NCBI GenBank assembly: GCA_002633025.1
Contig: NMRB01000032.1
Coordinates: 544,757-608,756 of the forward strand
Length of the DNA: 64,000 bases
Direction: 5' to 3'
Source: Notospermus geniculatus
Taxonomy: Eukaryota > Nemertea > Pilidiophora > Heteronemertea > Lineidae
The notes under the pieces are model-generated. The model was not told the origin of the DNA, did no database searches, and worked only from the letters and a program-made list of their open reading frames with translations. The position numbers and the translations under genes are program-made. Shown here piece after piece: positions 1-12,900 of the stretch. The first letter of the stretch is position 1, and every line of letters starts with the position of its first letter.

Positions 1-62
1 TCCTTGAGGGGTGGGTTTCTGAAGGCGGAGGACAATGCCCCCGCATGTGCCGAAGGCGCGCG

Positions 63-170
63 TCACTGGTACCGATTTGGCGGGGGGTCTGGGGGGCCTC
101 CCCCAGGAAAATTTTGAAAATCAGAAGCTCTGAGAAGCGATTTCCCGGCATCTGAGGTTGAGAAAGTCCG
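63..170. repeat. Dispersed repeat fragment, related to 57728-57826
   Basis: A segment with a GGGGGTCTGGGGG core, a C-rich mirror (CCTCCCCCAG), then an AAAATTTTGA tract and TCCCGGCATCTGAG. The same order of blocks recurs at 57728-57826, so this is a dispersed family. No credible coding sequence overlaps it. Confidence 0.6.
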
Positions 171-235
171 ATGCCAGATTAGACACTTATGCCATTTTTC
201 AATGCAGTTTTTAAAATTTGTGGTTAAACATTGAT

Positions 236-362
236 GGTTGATGAAAAAGGCCTGAAAATATAGGAAATACCCTTGAAAATGCCAGAAATATAGGAAGTAT
301 AGGAATATAGGAAATATACCGCACAAAAGTCCAGAAATATAGGAAAAATAGGAAATATAGGA
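236..362. repeat. Degenerate tandem repeat of ATATAGGAAAT
   Basis: About ten imperfect copies of an 11-base unit (ATATAGGAAAT and variants). Short open frames here are low-complexity F/Y/I strings and are not genes. Confidence 0.75.
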
Positions 363-420
363 GCGGTGGGAGCCCTGTGCGCCTTATAGTCCGAAAAATA
401 CGGTAAGTGTACACATTTTC

Positions 421-3400
421 AAGTTCATGCTAGAGGGCTGACATCTTATCTTGACTAGCAGTCTACAGTTTCCACAACACTGTTCTTTCTAGAGCAAAGC
501 TCATAAAACAATTTTAGTGGACACTCTTTCTTCTCTGGTTAAGAGACAATGCTGAACAAGGAGAGAAAAGGAACTGAATAAGTCGGCACAGTTTCTCATT
601 AACATACTCTATACAGTTGCCAAAATGTCAAGGTCAAGTATGGGCTGATTTTGGTGATGGGAAAAGTATATGCTTGTACTCTTGTTGGTGATGGGTAAGG
701 AGAGAATGCACCCTGTGTCTGCACGTGATACTTCAGCCGATACGTGTGGAGGACACTTATGATGCTAACTTCTCTGAAAACGTCCACCCACTAGCAACTC
801 ACAGGGTGAACCATCTCATTAGAATTACAGATCAGTTACCATAGACTACAGAGTGCTATCATACTAAATGACCCACAACCATTTCATCACAAGGCTACCG
901 TCAAGATATTCTACCTGGGTCTACAAGGGTTAGTAATGGGCGATTATTTCATTTGATGAAAACTGGCTGAGTCAATATTCTTTCGCCCCAAAGTGTCATA
1001 CGCCAGATAGCTCATGCTTCAGATAGACGTTATCTTCGATTTGATACCACGTACAGGTGTTAGAATTTTACTTTCATACGGTATACTAAATTCTATTCAG
1101 CAGCTAGTATGAATGGGTCAGGGACAAATCATGATGCATGCTTTATGTGATCTCAATATTTTGACCTCTCTCCCACAATGTATACCACCAAGCAAAAGTA
1201 TACGGTACTAGTATTTGCTGAGTACTAAACTGAATCTGTGCATACCTGGTGATATTTTCTATGTATTTCAATATAAAAATCAGTTTACAATGTAAGAAGA
1301 TGACTCTTATTGCCACATGTAAGCAGGCATCATGAAGAAACTGGACTTGAACTGTATACAGCTCAACGGCATCTACTTATCATTTAAAAGGTAAAATAAA
1401 ATAAAATAAACCTTTTGTTGATCTTGTGTCTGTGTCGAAGCGAAGCAGGGTGATCCAAGCAAAAGAAATGAAAATTTAGTAATCTGCACCTTAGGAATCA
1501 TCTCAAGTCAACGAGACAAGGCTTCAGGTGGTTCACCTCCATCGTCTATAGCTTAAGTTTCAGATCATTTTCAAAGAAAACTGCCAATTTACCAGTTATG
1601 AAATTTTCCACCTAAAGACTTGCATCAATGCTCTCTGAAAAGGAACAGCTTTTAATCCTTAACCTACAAATGAGACCGAAAAGTGAAATCTTAAGCTGTT
1701 TTATGTACAGCAATGCAGTTGAAAGATATAACCCAGGAATCATGTGCTGAGGAATGAATGGTCAGTTTGATTTCACCTCTGCGGCAGAGATGGTGTCTCC
1801 ATGAATGAGATGACCATAGTTTCTGCAAAGGTACAAACCTAACAATGTCAGTCTTTGCAAAGATACAAACCTAACAATGTCATTCTTCACACCAAATCAC
1901 CTAGTAAAAATCCACAAAAAAAATAAACCACCACTTTGCCCACAGTGAAAAAAATGTGAGAAAATCTAACAGTGTCTAACAGTAACACCACCTAACACTT
2001 TTAAATTTGGATAACCAAATTACAAATACCCCTCCATTCCATTAGTTTTCCCCTGATATCTATGTGGCCATGAGTCAGGGTTGACATACTTAAGCTCGTT
2101 TGGAAAACGTGGAACACTGGGAAAAAAGGGATATAGAAAAAGGATATTGACTCTAGATTAAAGCCTACCGTAACATTAAATGTACAACTTGCTATCCATT
2201 TACTAACAGTGAGGTATCAAACACTACTGAACATTTGCAAAATAAAGGTAAAACACTTTACATGTAATTTGATTTTTATGACATCTGAGGTTTCTATACG
2301 GAGACTTAACAGCACTAAAATGAAATTTGCACAATCAAATCAAAGCAACGTACATTGTTTAGAGGATTGGGAATAAAATAAAACGGGTATGCCCAGCAGG
2401 GAGCATGCATTCGGAGATTTATGAACTATTCAGTAAACGCTGGCAATCTCATTTCAAAGCTTTAGAATAAAAACAAAGACACATATTAAAAATGCCAACC
2501 TTCCAAAAAAAAACTACTGCGCCATTGCTTTGGTTATAGATTTTGAAGCCAGCCATTGCATATTTTCATTTTGGCAGGGAGTATGCATGCAAAACTTTGG
2601 ATGGGTTACTTTTCAAAAAGACAACATTTAGCAAATTACTGGTACTCTGGATGACGAAGATCACTTCCCGTGCCCATTGTCTGGACAGTGAAAGTGATAT
2701 TGTCTCCAAGCTTAGCCAACAATAGGGAAGAAGCGGCATGCCCGCACACAGCCAGGACTGGAATTTTACGGCAAATTCACGTGACATACCCAGGAAAGTG
2801 ACAGCCCTCAATTTAGACATTAAGTTGTCTGCAAGCAGTATGTAATGGCAAAAAGGTCAAATCAAGAATATATGGTATGTGAACTAGTTCCAGTATACAG
2901 GCGAAGAAGGCTAGAAAATAGACATTAAATTGGTGAACTTGATGCTTTCAAATCAGTTGAGTACGATCAAGTTGTGACTTGACTGGATATCCAACCCATG
3001 GCTTCTAAAGGTACAAATCCGACACTCTTACAGTGTGCCACAATGCCCTTTGTTGATATAACTCCACCTCAGATAGCCCCGTCTCCTTCGTAAATCCCAA
3101 AACAAGGGCTACTCATTGCTTGAGTAGAATACTGTTTAAGATAAAGATTCCAACAGGAACTTTGTTTACCGGTACTTCAACTGGATCAACTGTGTGATAA
3201 CAAGGAGACAAGGGAATAAGCCCTGCTCTAGCTCCCGCCACCAGGTAAGATAAGCCCAGTTGTTCAATCGTTTGCACATTTGGTCACACATCAGGGTACG
3301 AATTTCTTCTTTCCCAAGTTTTGTCAGTAAATCCAGAAATTCGCCCAAGCTATCTTACAGCTAACCAAAATGAACAAGATTTTTTGAAAAATTTCCTCTG

Positions 3401-3909
3401 TAACTGAACTCTCAGCTAAACATATTTGTTGAGGATCAAACAAAATCGAAATGTACCAGTACTTTAATAATGCCTTTCTACTTCTACTGCATGTAGTGAT
3501 TGAACAACTGAGCCTAGACATGCTAGAGCTTTGTAAGACCACATTAAATGCTTGGAAATGATAAGTCAAGGACTGTGTATGTGATCATGAAGAAATACAC
3601 TATAGTTATACAACTATACATCCGACTGAAATATCATAAGAATGAATTCAGATATGAACACGATGAGAGATGGCATGAAATACGTAGTCTATGCAGAGTT
3701 TGTACATTGTGAGAATCATTTGATGTACATGTACAATACTTTGAAACGGTAGAAGTTTTTAAGATCAGCGATAGTTTTGGAAGACGTGCTGGACGGCAAG
3801 ATGCAAACCAAACAACAACCAACACCCACAGTATCAGCAACTTATGTGCAGGTTACACTGACATCTCACAGACCGGGTTACATTCCAAGATTTCACGTTT
3901 TACACTCAC
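421..3909. other. No gene recognised; probable 3' intron or flank of LRRC71
   Basis: About 3.5 kb of AT-rich sequence. I found no exon with good splice sites that continues LRRC71, whose last recognised exon ends at 3910 in phase 1, so the C-terminal exons are either here and too diverged to see or left of the window. A 26-base direct repeat (GCAAAG..TACAAACCTAACAATGTCA) occurs at about 1825-1850 and 1857-1882. Confidence 0.5.
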
Positions 3910-6900
3910 CTTTCTTTCCGACTGTTGAATCCTTCCCCTTTTTAGTGCCGCCCTTTGTGTCCTCATCCTTCTTGTCCTAAAAACATACACAGATATCTGA
4001 ATACTAGAACATTGTTGTTCCAGGTGCTCTTGTTACGAATTATTTATCAAATTCATTAGAGTGCTTCATGTAGCTACCGAAGTCAGGGAAATCATTCATA
4101 ACCATGCTCACTTACCTTAGGCTTTTTGCCACTTGTCGTTTTGTCCTTGGTGTCCCCTTTCCTTTTATCAGTGTGACTTGAGCTAGCCTTGGTACTTGGT
4201 GGTCGATCGCGATCCCCCCTCGTTCGTCCACCACTAGGGGGTGGCTGAAGTGATAGAAAGGGAACATGAAAACACACAGCGATAAAACCTGAGTTCTCTA
4301 ATGAAGCAAAATACATGATATACTTTCGTAATCAAGCAGTAACAGAGTCGAGTGGTGCAGTGGAAAATGTGGGACTCACACTGACAGACTTTTGTCTCTC
4401 CGAGGCTGACATGAGTTTCCGCCGTTCTATCACCTCCTCATGAGACAGTGGAAATCTTGACAGCACCTCTGCCAGTTTCTTCGCCCCGACATCGCTAATG
4501 TGGTTATTGGCCAAACACAGTGATAGTAAACATCGATTGAACCGTAAACCCTGAAATATGAGAACACAGAGCATGATATCAAGTTCACAGCACAAAAACA
4601 TGGCTTTTTTCTCTTATTGCAATTTGCCCATCCATTTACCTGTACAAAGAGAGACATCTACTGGCACTGCCCATTCAAATCATCATTTGTCTCAAGCTTA
4701 CCGGGTACCTCTTGTAAGCCATGAAATTTGAAGTCAACTCCATGAAGGAAAGGGTAGACAGGTTTTTCAATCCCAATTAGACTGCAAAGGAGGTATTGCA
4801 CTGGTGAATACAAATTTCTCCCAACTTACCCCAGCTAAACCAGTCGCACCATCATCCGATATATGATTGCCATTCAGGTTCAGTGACACCAACTTGTTAT
4901 TTGTTTTGTGGACTGTACCAAGTGCTGACCCCAAAAGTTTGGCACCAATGTCTGTGATGGTGTTGTGTCGCAAGGAAAGATGTTGAACTCTGAAGTATAG
5001 AGACACAAATCTAAAGCAACTTGATGCTGGAATTTTGAAGAAGCAAGTACCAGTGCCATAGAATGGGAAATGCGGCTTTTGCTAACACATTAATAGCCTC
5101 TAACACAAAAACACAAGTGGCAATTTTGAGTAAACTTACGGACTTTCATCTTTGATAAGTTCCCAGTAGTTCTCTCCTTTGATAGCGTTTGCATCCAGCA
5201 TCAATGCTCTGGAACAGAAACGATTAAGATGCTTCTTGCAAGATGTAAAACCTTCACTTCAATATACAGGAATGAGTTACTATTGCAATAAACTTCCAGA
5301 TAAAAGAACCTTCCCTCCACTTCAGTGTGTTCACTTACCTTAGGTTTGGTATGTTTGGAAGGAATGATGCCAACTGTGATAATGTCTCTGCAGTCAGACC
5401 AACATTCCAGAAGCTGAAACAAAGAACATCGTTATGTCTCCCTCATAATTATAATTCATCAGAAAGGATCACTTTTTATAGGTTGGATATCTCCCATTAC
5501 TTAGCATACCGGTATCAATGTTTTTCAAATACGCTGGTTGGTCTGCCTTGTGCTGCCAGTGCTTGGCAACATGTAACATGGCTGTTTATCCCCATCATAA
5601 ACACTCTATCATCCACATGTAGGAAAACACTTACTTGATAGAGTGAAGTTTCTCCATTGTAACAAAGCATTTACTAAATACTCCCATCATAGGCTCATCA
5701 ATCTTCCAGCCTGAAAATACGATAGAAATAAGTCAGATCCACAGAAACGCAGACTATAGAGAGTTTGGATGAGTTGACAATGACCTCTCATGTTGATTAC
5801 CGGTAGGGTCATTTTGACCCCCATCCCATCACAAGGCCATGATCAAATCCACACTTACCTCGTATGAATATTTCTGTGACTGTGTCCTGTTTGTCTGGAT
5901 GATCCTGTTCCACCTGAATGCAGGGTTTGAAGTACTCAAATCTTTCCTTGGTTGTGTAGGTCTTGGGCGGAGGGTCAACTGGCTCTGTGGGGGAGAAAAG
6001 TCAAACATACAATCAATATGAATAACCAACTGCCCGCCAATGCAAGTGCAAGTATTTCAAAAGGTTGGTTTTTGGCCAACTGTGCCAGTGGTTTGTGGGG
6101 TATACAGTATCTTAGCCAGGAACCACAAAGCTTGATTTCCATACCTCCATTTTCATCCAATTCCACCTCAGGCTCTGGCTCAGGGACTGGAGCTGCTTGT
6201 TTATTCTTATCAGCTTTCTTCTGCTCCTTAGCATCAGGGGGTGGTATACTCGACGGCGAAGGAGGGCGGCGGGGGCGATGGGTGATCGATGGAATCACAA
6301 CCATGTTGTTCCGCTGACAGAGCTCATTGAAATCATTGGCGAAATGTCCAGTGCAGACATGAGGCTCTGAAACAGATCATAATTAAATCTTCATTCATTC
6401 ATAGGGGAATACATAGGGCATGTAGGGGATTGCATTCTACCCATGCCTAGCTGGAAAGCAAATAGGCTAATTTGCTATTAGGTGATAGAATGAATATCTG
6501 AGGAATCCTGGCATGTATTCACAATAAGTAAACATCAAAACGCACATGACAGAAAATAGCACATCATGCCAATGAGGCCAATTCAAAGAAAGGTTCACAT
6601 CCTCAAACTTCCCTCCTTGGTTTGTCCCTCATGAATAAGTGGAAACAGATAGTGCCTCTCTGTTAGTTGTGCTGAAAGTGGTTGGGAATTGTTTTGTGTG
6701 AAATAATTCTCGATTCTAAGAACACAAGCAAGCCAAAATGATGCTTCAATGGATCACCTCACTGCACACACTAACAGGTATAACAAAGCAAACATGACTG
6801 TGGAAAATTCCACAATTAAAATGAACACTGGTGTATCTATAGTTATAACAACACACAGAATACATGAAGAAAATTTAATCACAACTGCCACTGAATATTT

Positions 6901-9900
6901 TGCTGCGATGTTTCATACATGTATACATTGGCAGTTAGACAACAATGTGACTTGAAGACTAACCCTGGTTACCTGCTCGTTTCTTAGCCAATGACAAGGC
7001 TGAGCATAATCCTAGATTAAGGACAGAAAGGAGGAGGAAATGTTAGACTTTTTCTATTCACCCTTTTTCGGCACCCTCTGCTCATTTTATTATTATTTCC
7101 ACAAAACTATGGTGAATTTTGGATGAGGTCAGGACTTGCAGAACTACACCAGGCCGGTGCCAGTGAATCTCACCTATACGGTTACCCTCTCATGTCCAGC
7201 GCATCCTCAAGCATCCTACAGGCTAATATCACAAAACCACAAACTCATCTGTTATGTTCAATCTAAAGACCTGTTTACACCAAGGAAAACAGAAATCTTC
7301 TCACTTCTCCTTAACATACCTGGTGTCCGATCGCCATCATCCTGGTCTTGGGTACTTGAAGACTGTGCCTTGTCCCGCAGGGCACGTTCGAACTTCTTAC
7401 CCATTCGAACTTTCTTCACGAAGCTGTAATGTAAGAAGACTGATTGTCCTAAATTCTAATTTGATAAAAATGTACACAGACTTTCCATTCTGAGCCGTTT
7501 CTTCATGTCCTTCTAAATAAATATCAACCCTTCTAACCAATGAATTTCTGATGTAAGCTTTTCAACATTGTGACCTGACATAGCCTAACACCCCCCTACC
7601 AGCATCAATTCAAGTGTATTTTATCTAGGCCTAATAGGAGCTGTCAGTGAGTTGACCAATATAGATGTCAGTCACTAAATGGCCCAATCCAATCCAATGC
7701 ATAGGCCTATAGGCTAGCGGACCCATGNTAGTTTTTGTTGACTCGTTTGCGACAAATGCTTCTTTGGAAGATCAGTGATGTCGTGGATAACATCACTGGC
7801 CGACCTCAAAGGTAATTATTGCAGGCGACGTAGTAGTCGCATTGGTAGTCGCCCCTATTTTAGTCGCCAGTGTGCGGAGCCCTTAAAAGAGCCAGACGCG
7901 GAGTGTGATTTACCGAAAGGTGTGAGCCCGTAGCGTCTGGCCAAGTGAGACTACTCATTCATAAGACTCACCACAAGTCACAAGTGAATTCAAATTTCCC
8001 GCACACAGCATCATATTAAAGCAAGGTGTTTTCTGATTGGCTGATTGGGATTCCTTGCAACTGAGTCAAAATCCCACTTGATAACTTGGCCCCAAAATGA
8101 TTAATCTTTGTAAAGCTTGCAATTAAATCAACAGTGTATTGAACAAAAGACCCAATTTGAGCCTCTCATAGTGTTCATCATAGCTTATTCATTACGTTTT
8201 CTCTTGCTCAGTCGAAATTCCCGTTCTCACCCCGATATGCTCGGCAAATCGGGGTAAGGATTATTGATGTAATATATTTGCTCAGGGATTAGTTTGTTTA
8301 CATAGTTCTGACTTTTTCCTTGGCTGAAGGGAAAAAGACATATTTCTCACATTGTGCTGCCACCACAATTTATACAGCCGAACAGGGCATGTTTTTAATA
8401 GTCAAAAGGTTTTTGAAATTTTGAAATTGGCCGAAAAATAAAGATTTTAGATCAAGTGATTTTTGCTCAGAGAAGCATGATCACTCACGTCCGTATTTGA
8501 ACACCGCTGACCTCTTAGGATTATGAGCTCATGCTTGAGTGATCTTTGTTTGAACAGTGGATTAGTGAGGATTGTATTTCCACAAGTTCTGCGCTCAGGC
8601 CACGATTTCCTGATGTTTCTGTTCATTAGGTCAGACCGTCTGACCAGAAACATCGTAGGTACCGGTACACACTTATGGAGATATCTGCATGCTGTACTTT
8701 AGGAGTTGGCGGGAAGCCAGCCCTGACGGCCACTGCCACACAAATCAGGAATATCTCTTCATCAAAATGACTAACACGGGTAAGCTTTATGTCATTGGAA
8801 AGGAAATTTTGTCGGGAATCCAACCAAACAGTTTTTGAGGCGATTTCTTTCCATCTCAGAGAGATAAAACCCAAAGTTCAGGACACTGTAGAAGTGAAAG
8901 CTATCCTCAAGTCGGGATCGTTGGCGGACAGGCGTTCATATCATCGAGTTTTATTTCATAGAGAACGCAACCAGCTAATCTTTTGACTGGAATTGATGCG
9001 TCCAAAATGGCAAATCAATGCGTTTCCCGTGTAATAACAAGGCGTCTGAAAAGGTTATACGTGGACGCATGGCATAAGGGAATGATGCCCATCATTGCGT
9101 TTGGAATGATTGGGTGTGCGTCTATGACGCAAGAACGCACCTTAATCACAACCCTGACCCTTCTGACGACTCTCAGAAGAGGTGCCTAGGGCTAGAATTT
9201 AAAATTTTGTGGGGCACTGCCATTTTGGCCTTGGGTAATGATGAAGTCAAGTAAGATTTAACAGGGGCACCAAGGCCGCTGCACATTTTTGGGGCTGGGC
9301 ACCCAAGGCCATGGCTATGGTGGCCGTGGTAAAATTCTAGCCCTGGCCTGTGGATGGATGATGTGCATGCAGCAGATGCATTGCATCTGCATGCCAGCCA
9401 CCAAATGAATCAGTCAAACAGTCATTAGGCCTAGGCTAATTAACAAATAATTATTAAAAATATGACCACGTCAATGTTACATGAAGTGTTTTACACATTT
9501 CCCAAAGCATTTTACTAAAAAATATCTTGTATTTTAGGGATATTTATTGACTTTATTACCTGTAACGGTGCAAATCATGCAATGTGACCGTGGAACGCCT
9601 TCACGATGACTGCGCATAAACAAATTAGTACCAACTACGCTGCTATTCGAACTTGGTTAACGACATATTATCAGCTTTATATCTATGCATGGTCATTTTA
9701 AAATCCAATTTTTAACAATATGTTCAAAAAAGTCATTAATCAATCTTTCCTGTGCATTTCTAACATATATATAAATGCGCAAATGTGATGTGGTCCATTG
9801 GCAACGAAACGCTGTCGTCAACATACGGGCATTTGCGCAGGTGCTTGTTACTATTCTTGCTCACAGGTGGCAGCAGCTATCAGTAGGTGTGGTGTGGCAG

Positions 9901-12900
9901 AAATGATTGCTCTTGGGAGTCCAGTATCCGGGCACCATTAGCAACTCAGGGGCATGTTGTCAGGAACGTTGCATTGTCAGTAAGCCCCATATTTTTTGGG
10001 GGGGGGGTACTTTTGACTTGCTGAACCGGCCCTTCTCACAGGTCCATGTGAGACAATAAACTTTTAAATTCTGAAATTCTGTGAGAGTGCGGCGGGACGA
10101 ACTAATTTCGTAGGCCGAAATATTCCCGCGTCTATGCTCGGATGCTCCGCGGAGGAAAAAATGTTGCTCTGGATTATACTGCAGCACTGGAAGCTTAGGC
10201 CTATTTCATGTGACATCATTAGATCTAGACTCTATACCAAAAACATTTATTTTTTTCTTGATTATGACTAAATCCTATGAAATGTCGCCCAAATCGGCAT
10301 CCGATTGAAGATTCGTTTGAATATGATTTGATTGTAAGTGTGCATGGAAGATGGTTAAACGGTAGGCTAAAAGGCTAAAGGTGGTACGAACCTCTGAAAA
10401 GAACCACTGGCCTCGGACATGAGGATGCACTGGATGTGTGTTCAGAAATTGTTGCCTCCTTCGACGATCCCTTAAAATCTCGAGCGCAGTAGGCCTAGTC
10501 GAACGAATGGTATCCAACTGGTAGGCCTATCACCAAAGGACGTAAAATGTCAAATAATACGCACACTTACAATCAAATAGACTGTGACGGTTTATGTAGC
10601 TTTTGCTTTTTTCACGTTTCAGACAATGACGTTTTAACAATGACTTAAAATGATTTATCCCACGAATGTCGTGGCAATCAAAGTACGAGGTTCATTTAGG
10701 GACCGAAAGCTCAGAGTTAAAGTCAACATAAACCATGAAAGCCTATTCAATTTTTATCTATCCGGATTGTCTCTTTAAGCAAGTTCACACAGCCCCAAGT
10801 CATAAATTATTGCGCCAAGTCATAAATTATTAGTTAGAATGCATGAAGTGCCGTTAGTGAGTTTTAGAAAGTGAAGCGCAAATATTCCCTCTCGAGACAA
10901 CGAATGTTGACACTGTCTTCAACAACTCAATTAATTTAAAAATGACATGCTTAATCGTCCGATCATTGGCTGGAGATGCGCAGACCGGCAACTTCTGTCG
11001 CGTGCAACTTTTGTTTGTACGACAGGAAAGACGCGCGCAACGATCGTACGCTGCTGTTAAAAAGGACTCCTAGGAATGCAGTGCGAAGGGTCCTACCTGG
11101 CGAACGATGACGTCCTACGTGAACTCTGCGGACTCCTGAACCGTGAGTCTGGAGTTGGCGTGGGTGTGGGTGTGGGTGTGGGCACTACTTTCGGTGTCAT
11201 CGGACTAGCCGGTTTGGACATTTCCGCTGAAATCACTATCCGGTACCTTTTCTTGAATAATCTACACTCACAAAGCTTTCCGGACGATGGAATGTACTAC
11301 GGGTCGAATGTCGACAGTTAATTTTTTAAAAGTCGGATCGCTGCGTTTTGCGAATTAATCCACATTCAGTGAGTCAGTGTGCGAAAACCCCATGGCCGTC
11401 ACCCCCTGATGGAAAGGAATATTGAGAAATTGTGATGACGTTCTCAGATCAATAGCCACATTTGTAGATCTAAGCATGGAGAAGATGGAATGAGGGAACG
11501 ACCAACATTATGTGGACTCCTGCTAAACTTTGGTGAGATTCTCACACTGAAGTCACCTTTTGTAGGCCTAGAGACAAAAAAGGAGCGATCAACACGTGGA
11601 AGAAAGACTTCTTCAAATGCGACGCTCTTGATCTTGAATCTGCAGAGAGCGACTGGCAGTGATTTCTAGAAGCAGCGGATGACGAAGACAAGTAAAGGCG
11701 TATGAAAGATGGCCCTGGGAGCGATGTTCGTGGATAAATGACCGTACTGAAGACATCTACACAAGAACTGGGAATAGCAAGTCCTGCAAAAAATTCGGCT
11801 GAGACACGGCGCTTCCTCCAGGATCCCGACGCCGTCGTAGATCACGCACAGCAAAGTGCACCTAAATGTACTAATTAAGTGAAAATAATCCAACCCGCGG
11901 ATATGAGATCCAGAAATGATAAGCACAAATTAATCCGTCTCCATAGAAATATATCAATCTATTCATGAATGTATGATCGATTGCGAATGAAATATTGGCG
12001 AATGGACCTTCGTCCACGTCTCCCGATGTCCACTTGTTTGCTTAAAAGTGGCGATGGGCGGCTCGTCACAACCTTGAGAAATATTGGTATAGAACATGTA
12101 TGAAAGTCCAAGCATTAATTTCAATGTCGGCGTCGTGTATTATACATTAATTTGTCGGTGTCACACTTTGTTTGCCGACGCGACAGTTTGTACCACATCG
12201 GACTTCACGAGTCGTAGAAAACTGTGAAACACAATCCACGCCATGCAGAGACCAGTCCATTTCGTCCCATTCCCAGTCTGACGTTTAGCTCACGTTTAGC
12301 TACGCCTATACTCCAAATCAGTGACTGTAGCTTCAAAATGAAGGTGTTTCGCTCTGTCCACGATTGAATACAAGTTTATTTGCAACAAGCTGTGCGATTT
12401 TCCCCCAAGACGTATGATTTAGTTCAGCAACACTATCACTGAATTTACATTATGTTTTGTCTAAACACACCGAAAACAGCTTGTCAATATTGAACAGGTA
12501 AGTCGATACGGACTAGATATGAGAAAACGTTATATGGAAGTGAGAAATAGCCGATTGCCGAAATCTGCGCATTTTGTCCTATTTATATATACTGCAGTTA
12601 CTTGATCATCCTGTGTACCCATAAATCGCGTCGTCGAAGACAGACTCACCGTCGCTATGTGGAAAGAATGTTGCATTGGAACTTTTCCGCACTCAATAGA
12701 TCCATTGTAGCCCGCTACGTCATGGAGGTGATTGGCTTGACATTTGAGTAGGAAGGATCGCGTTCCAAAATTACTCACCGATAAATTTCAATCAGTGTTT
12801 TTTTTCACCAATCGATTATGCCAGAGGCATAAAAATTGAAAATCTGCCGGAGGGGGTCTGTAGCTATGACAACAAAAACGGAAACAAAGGATATTTCTGC

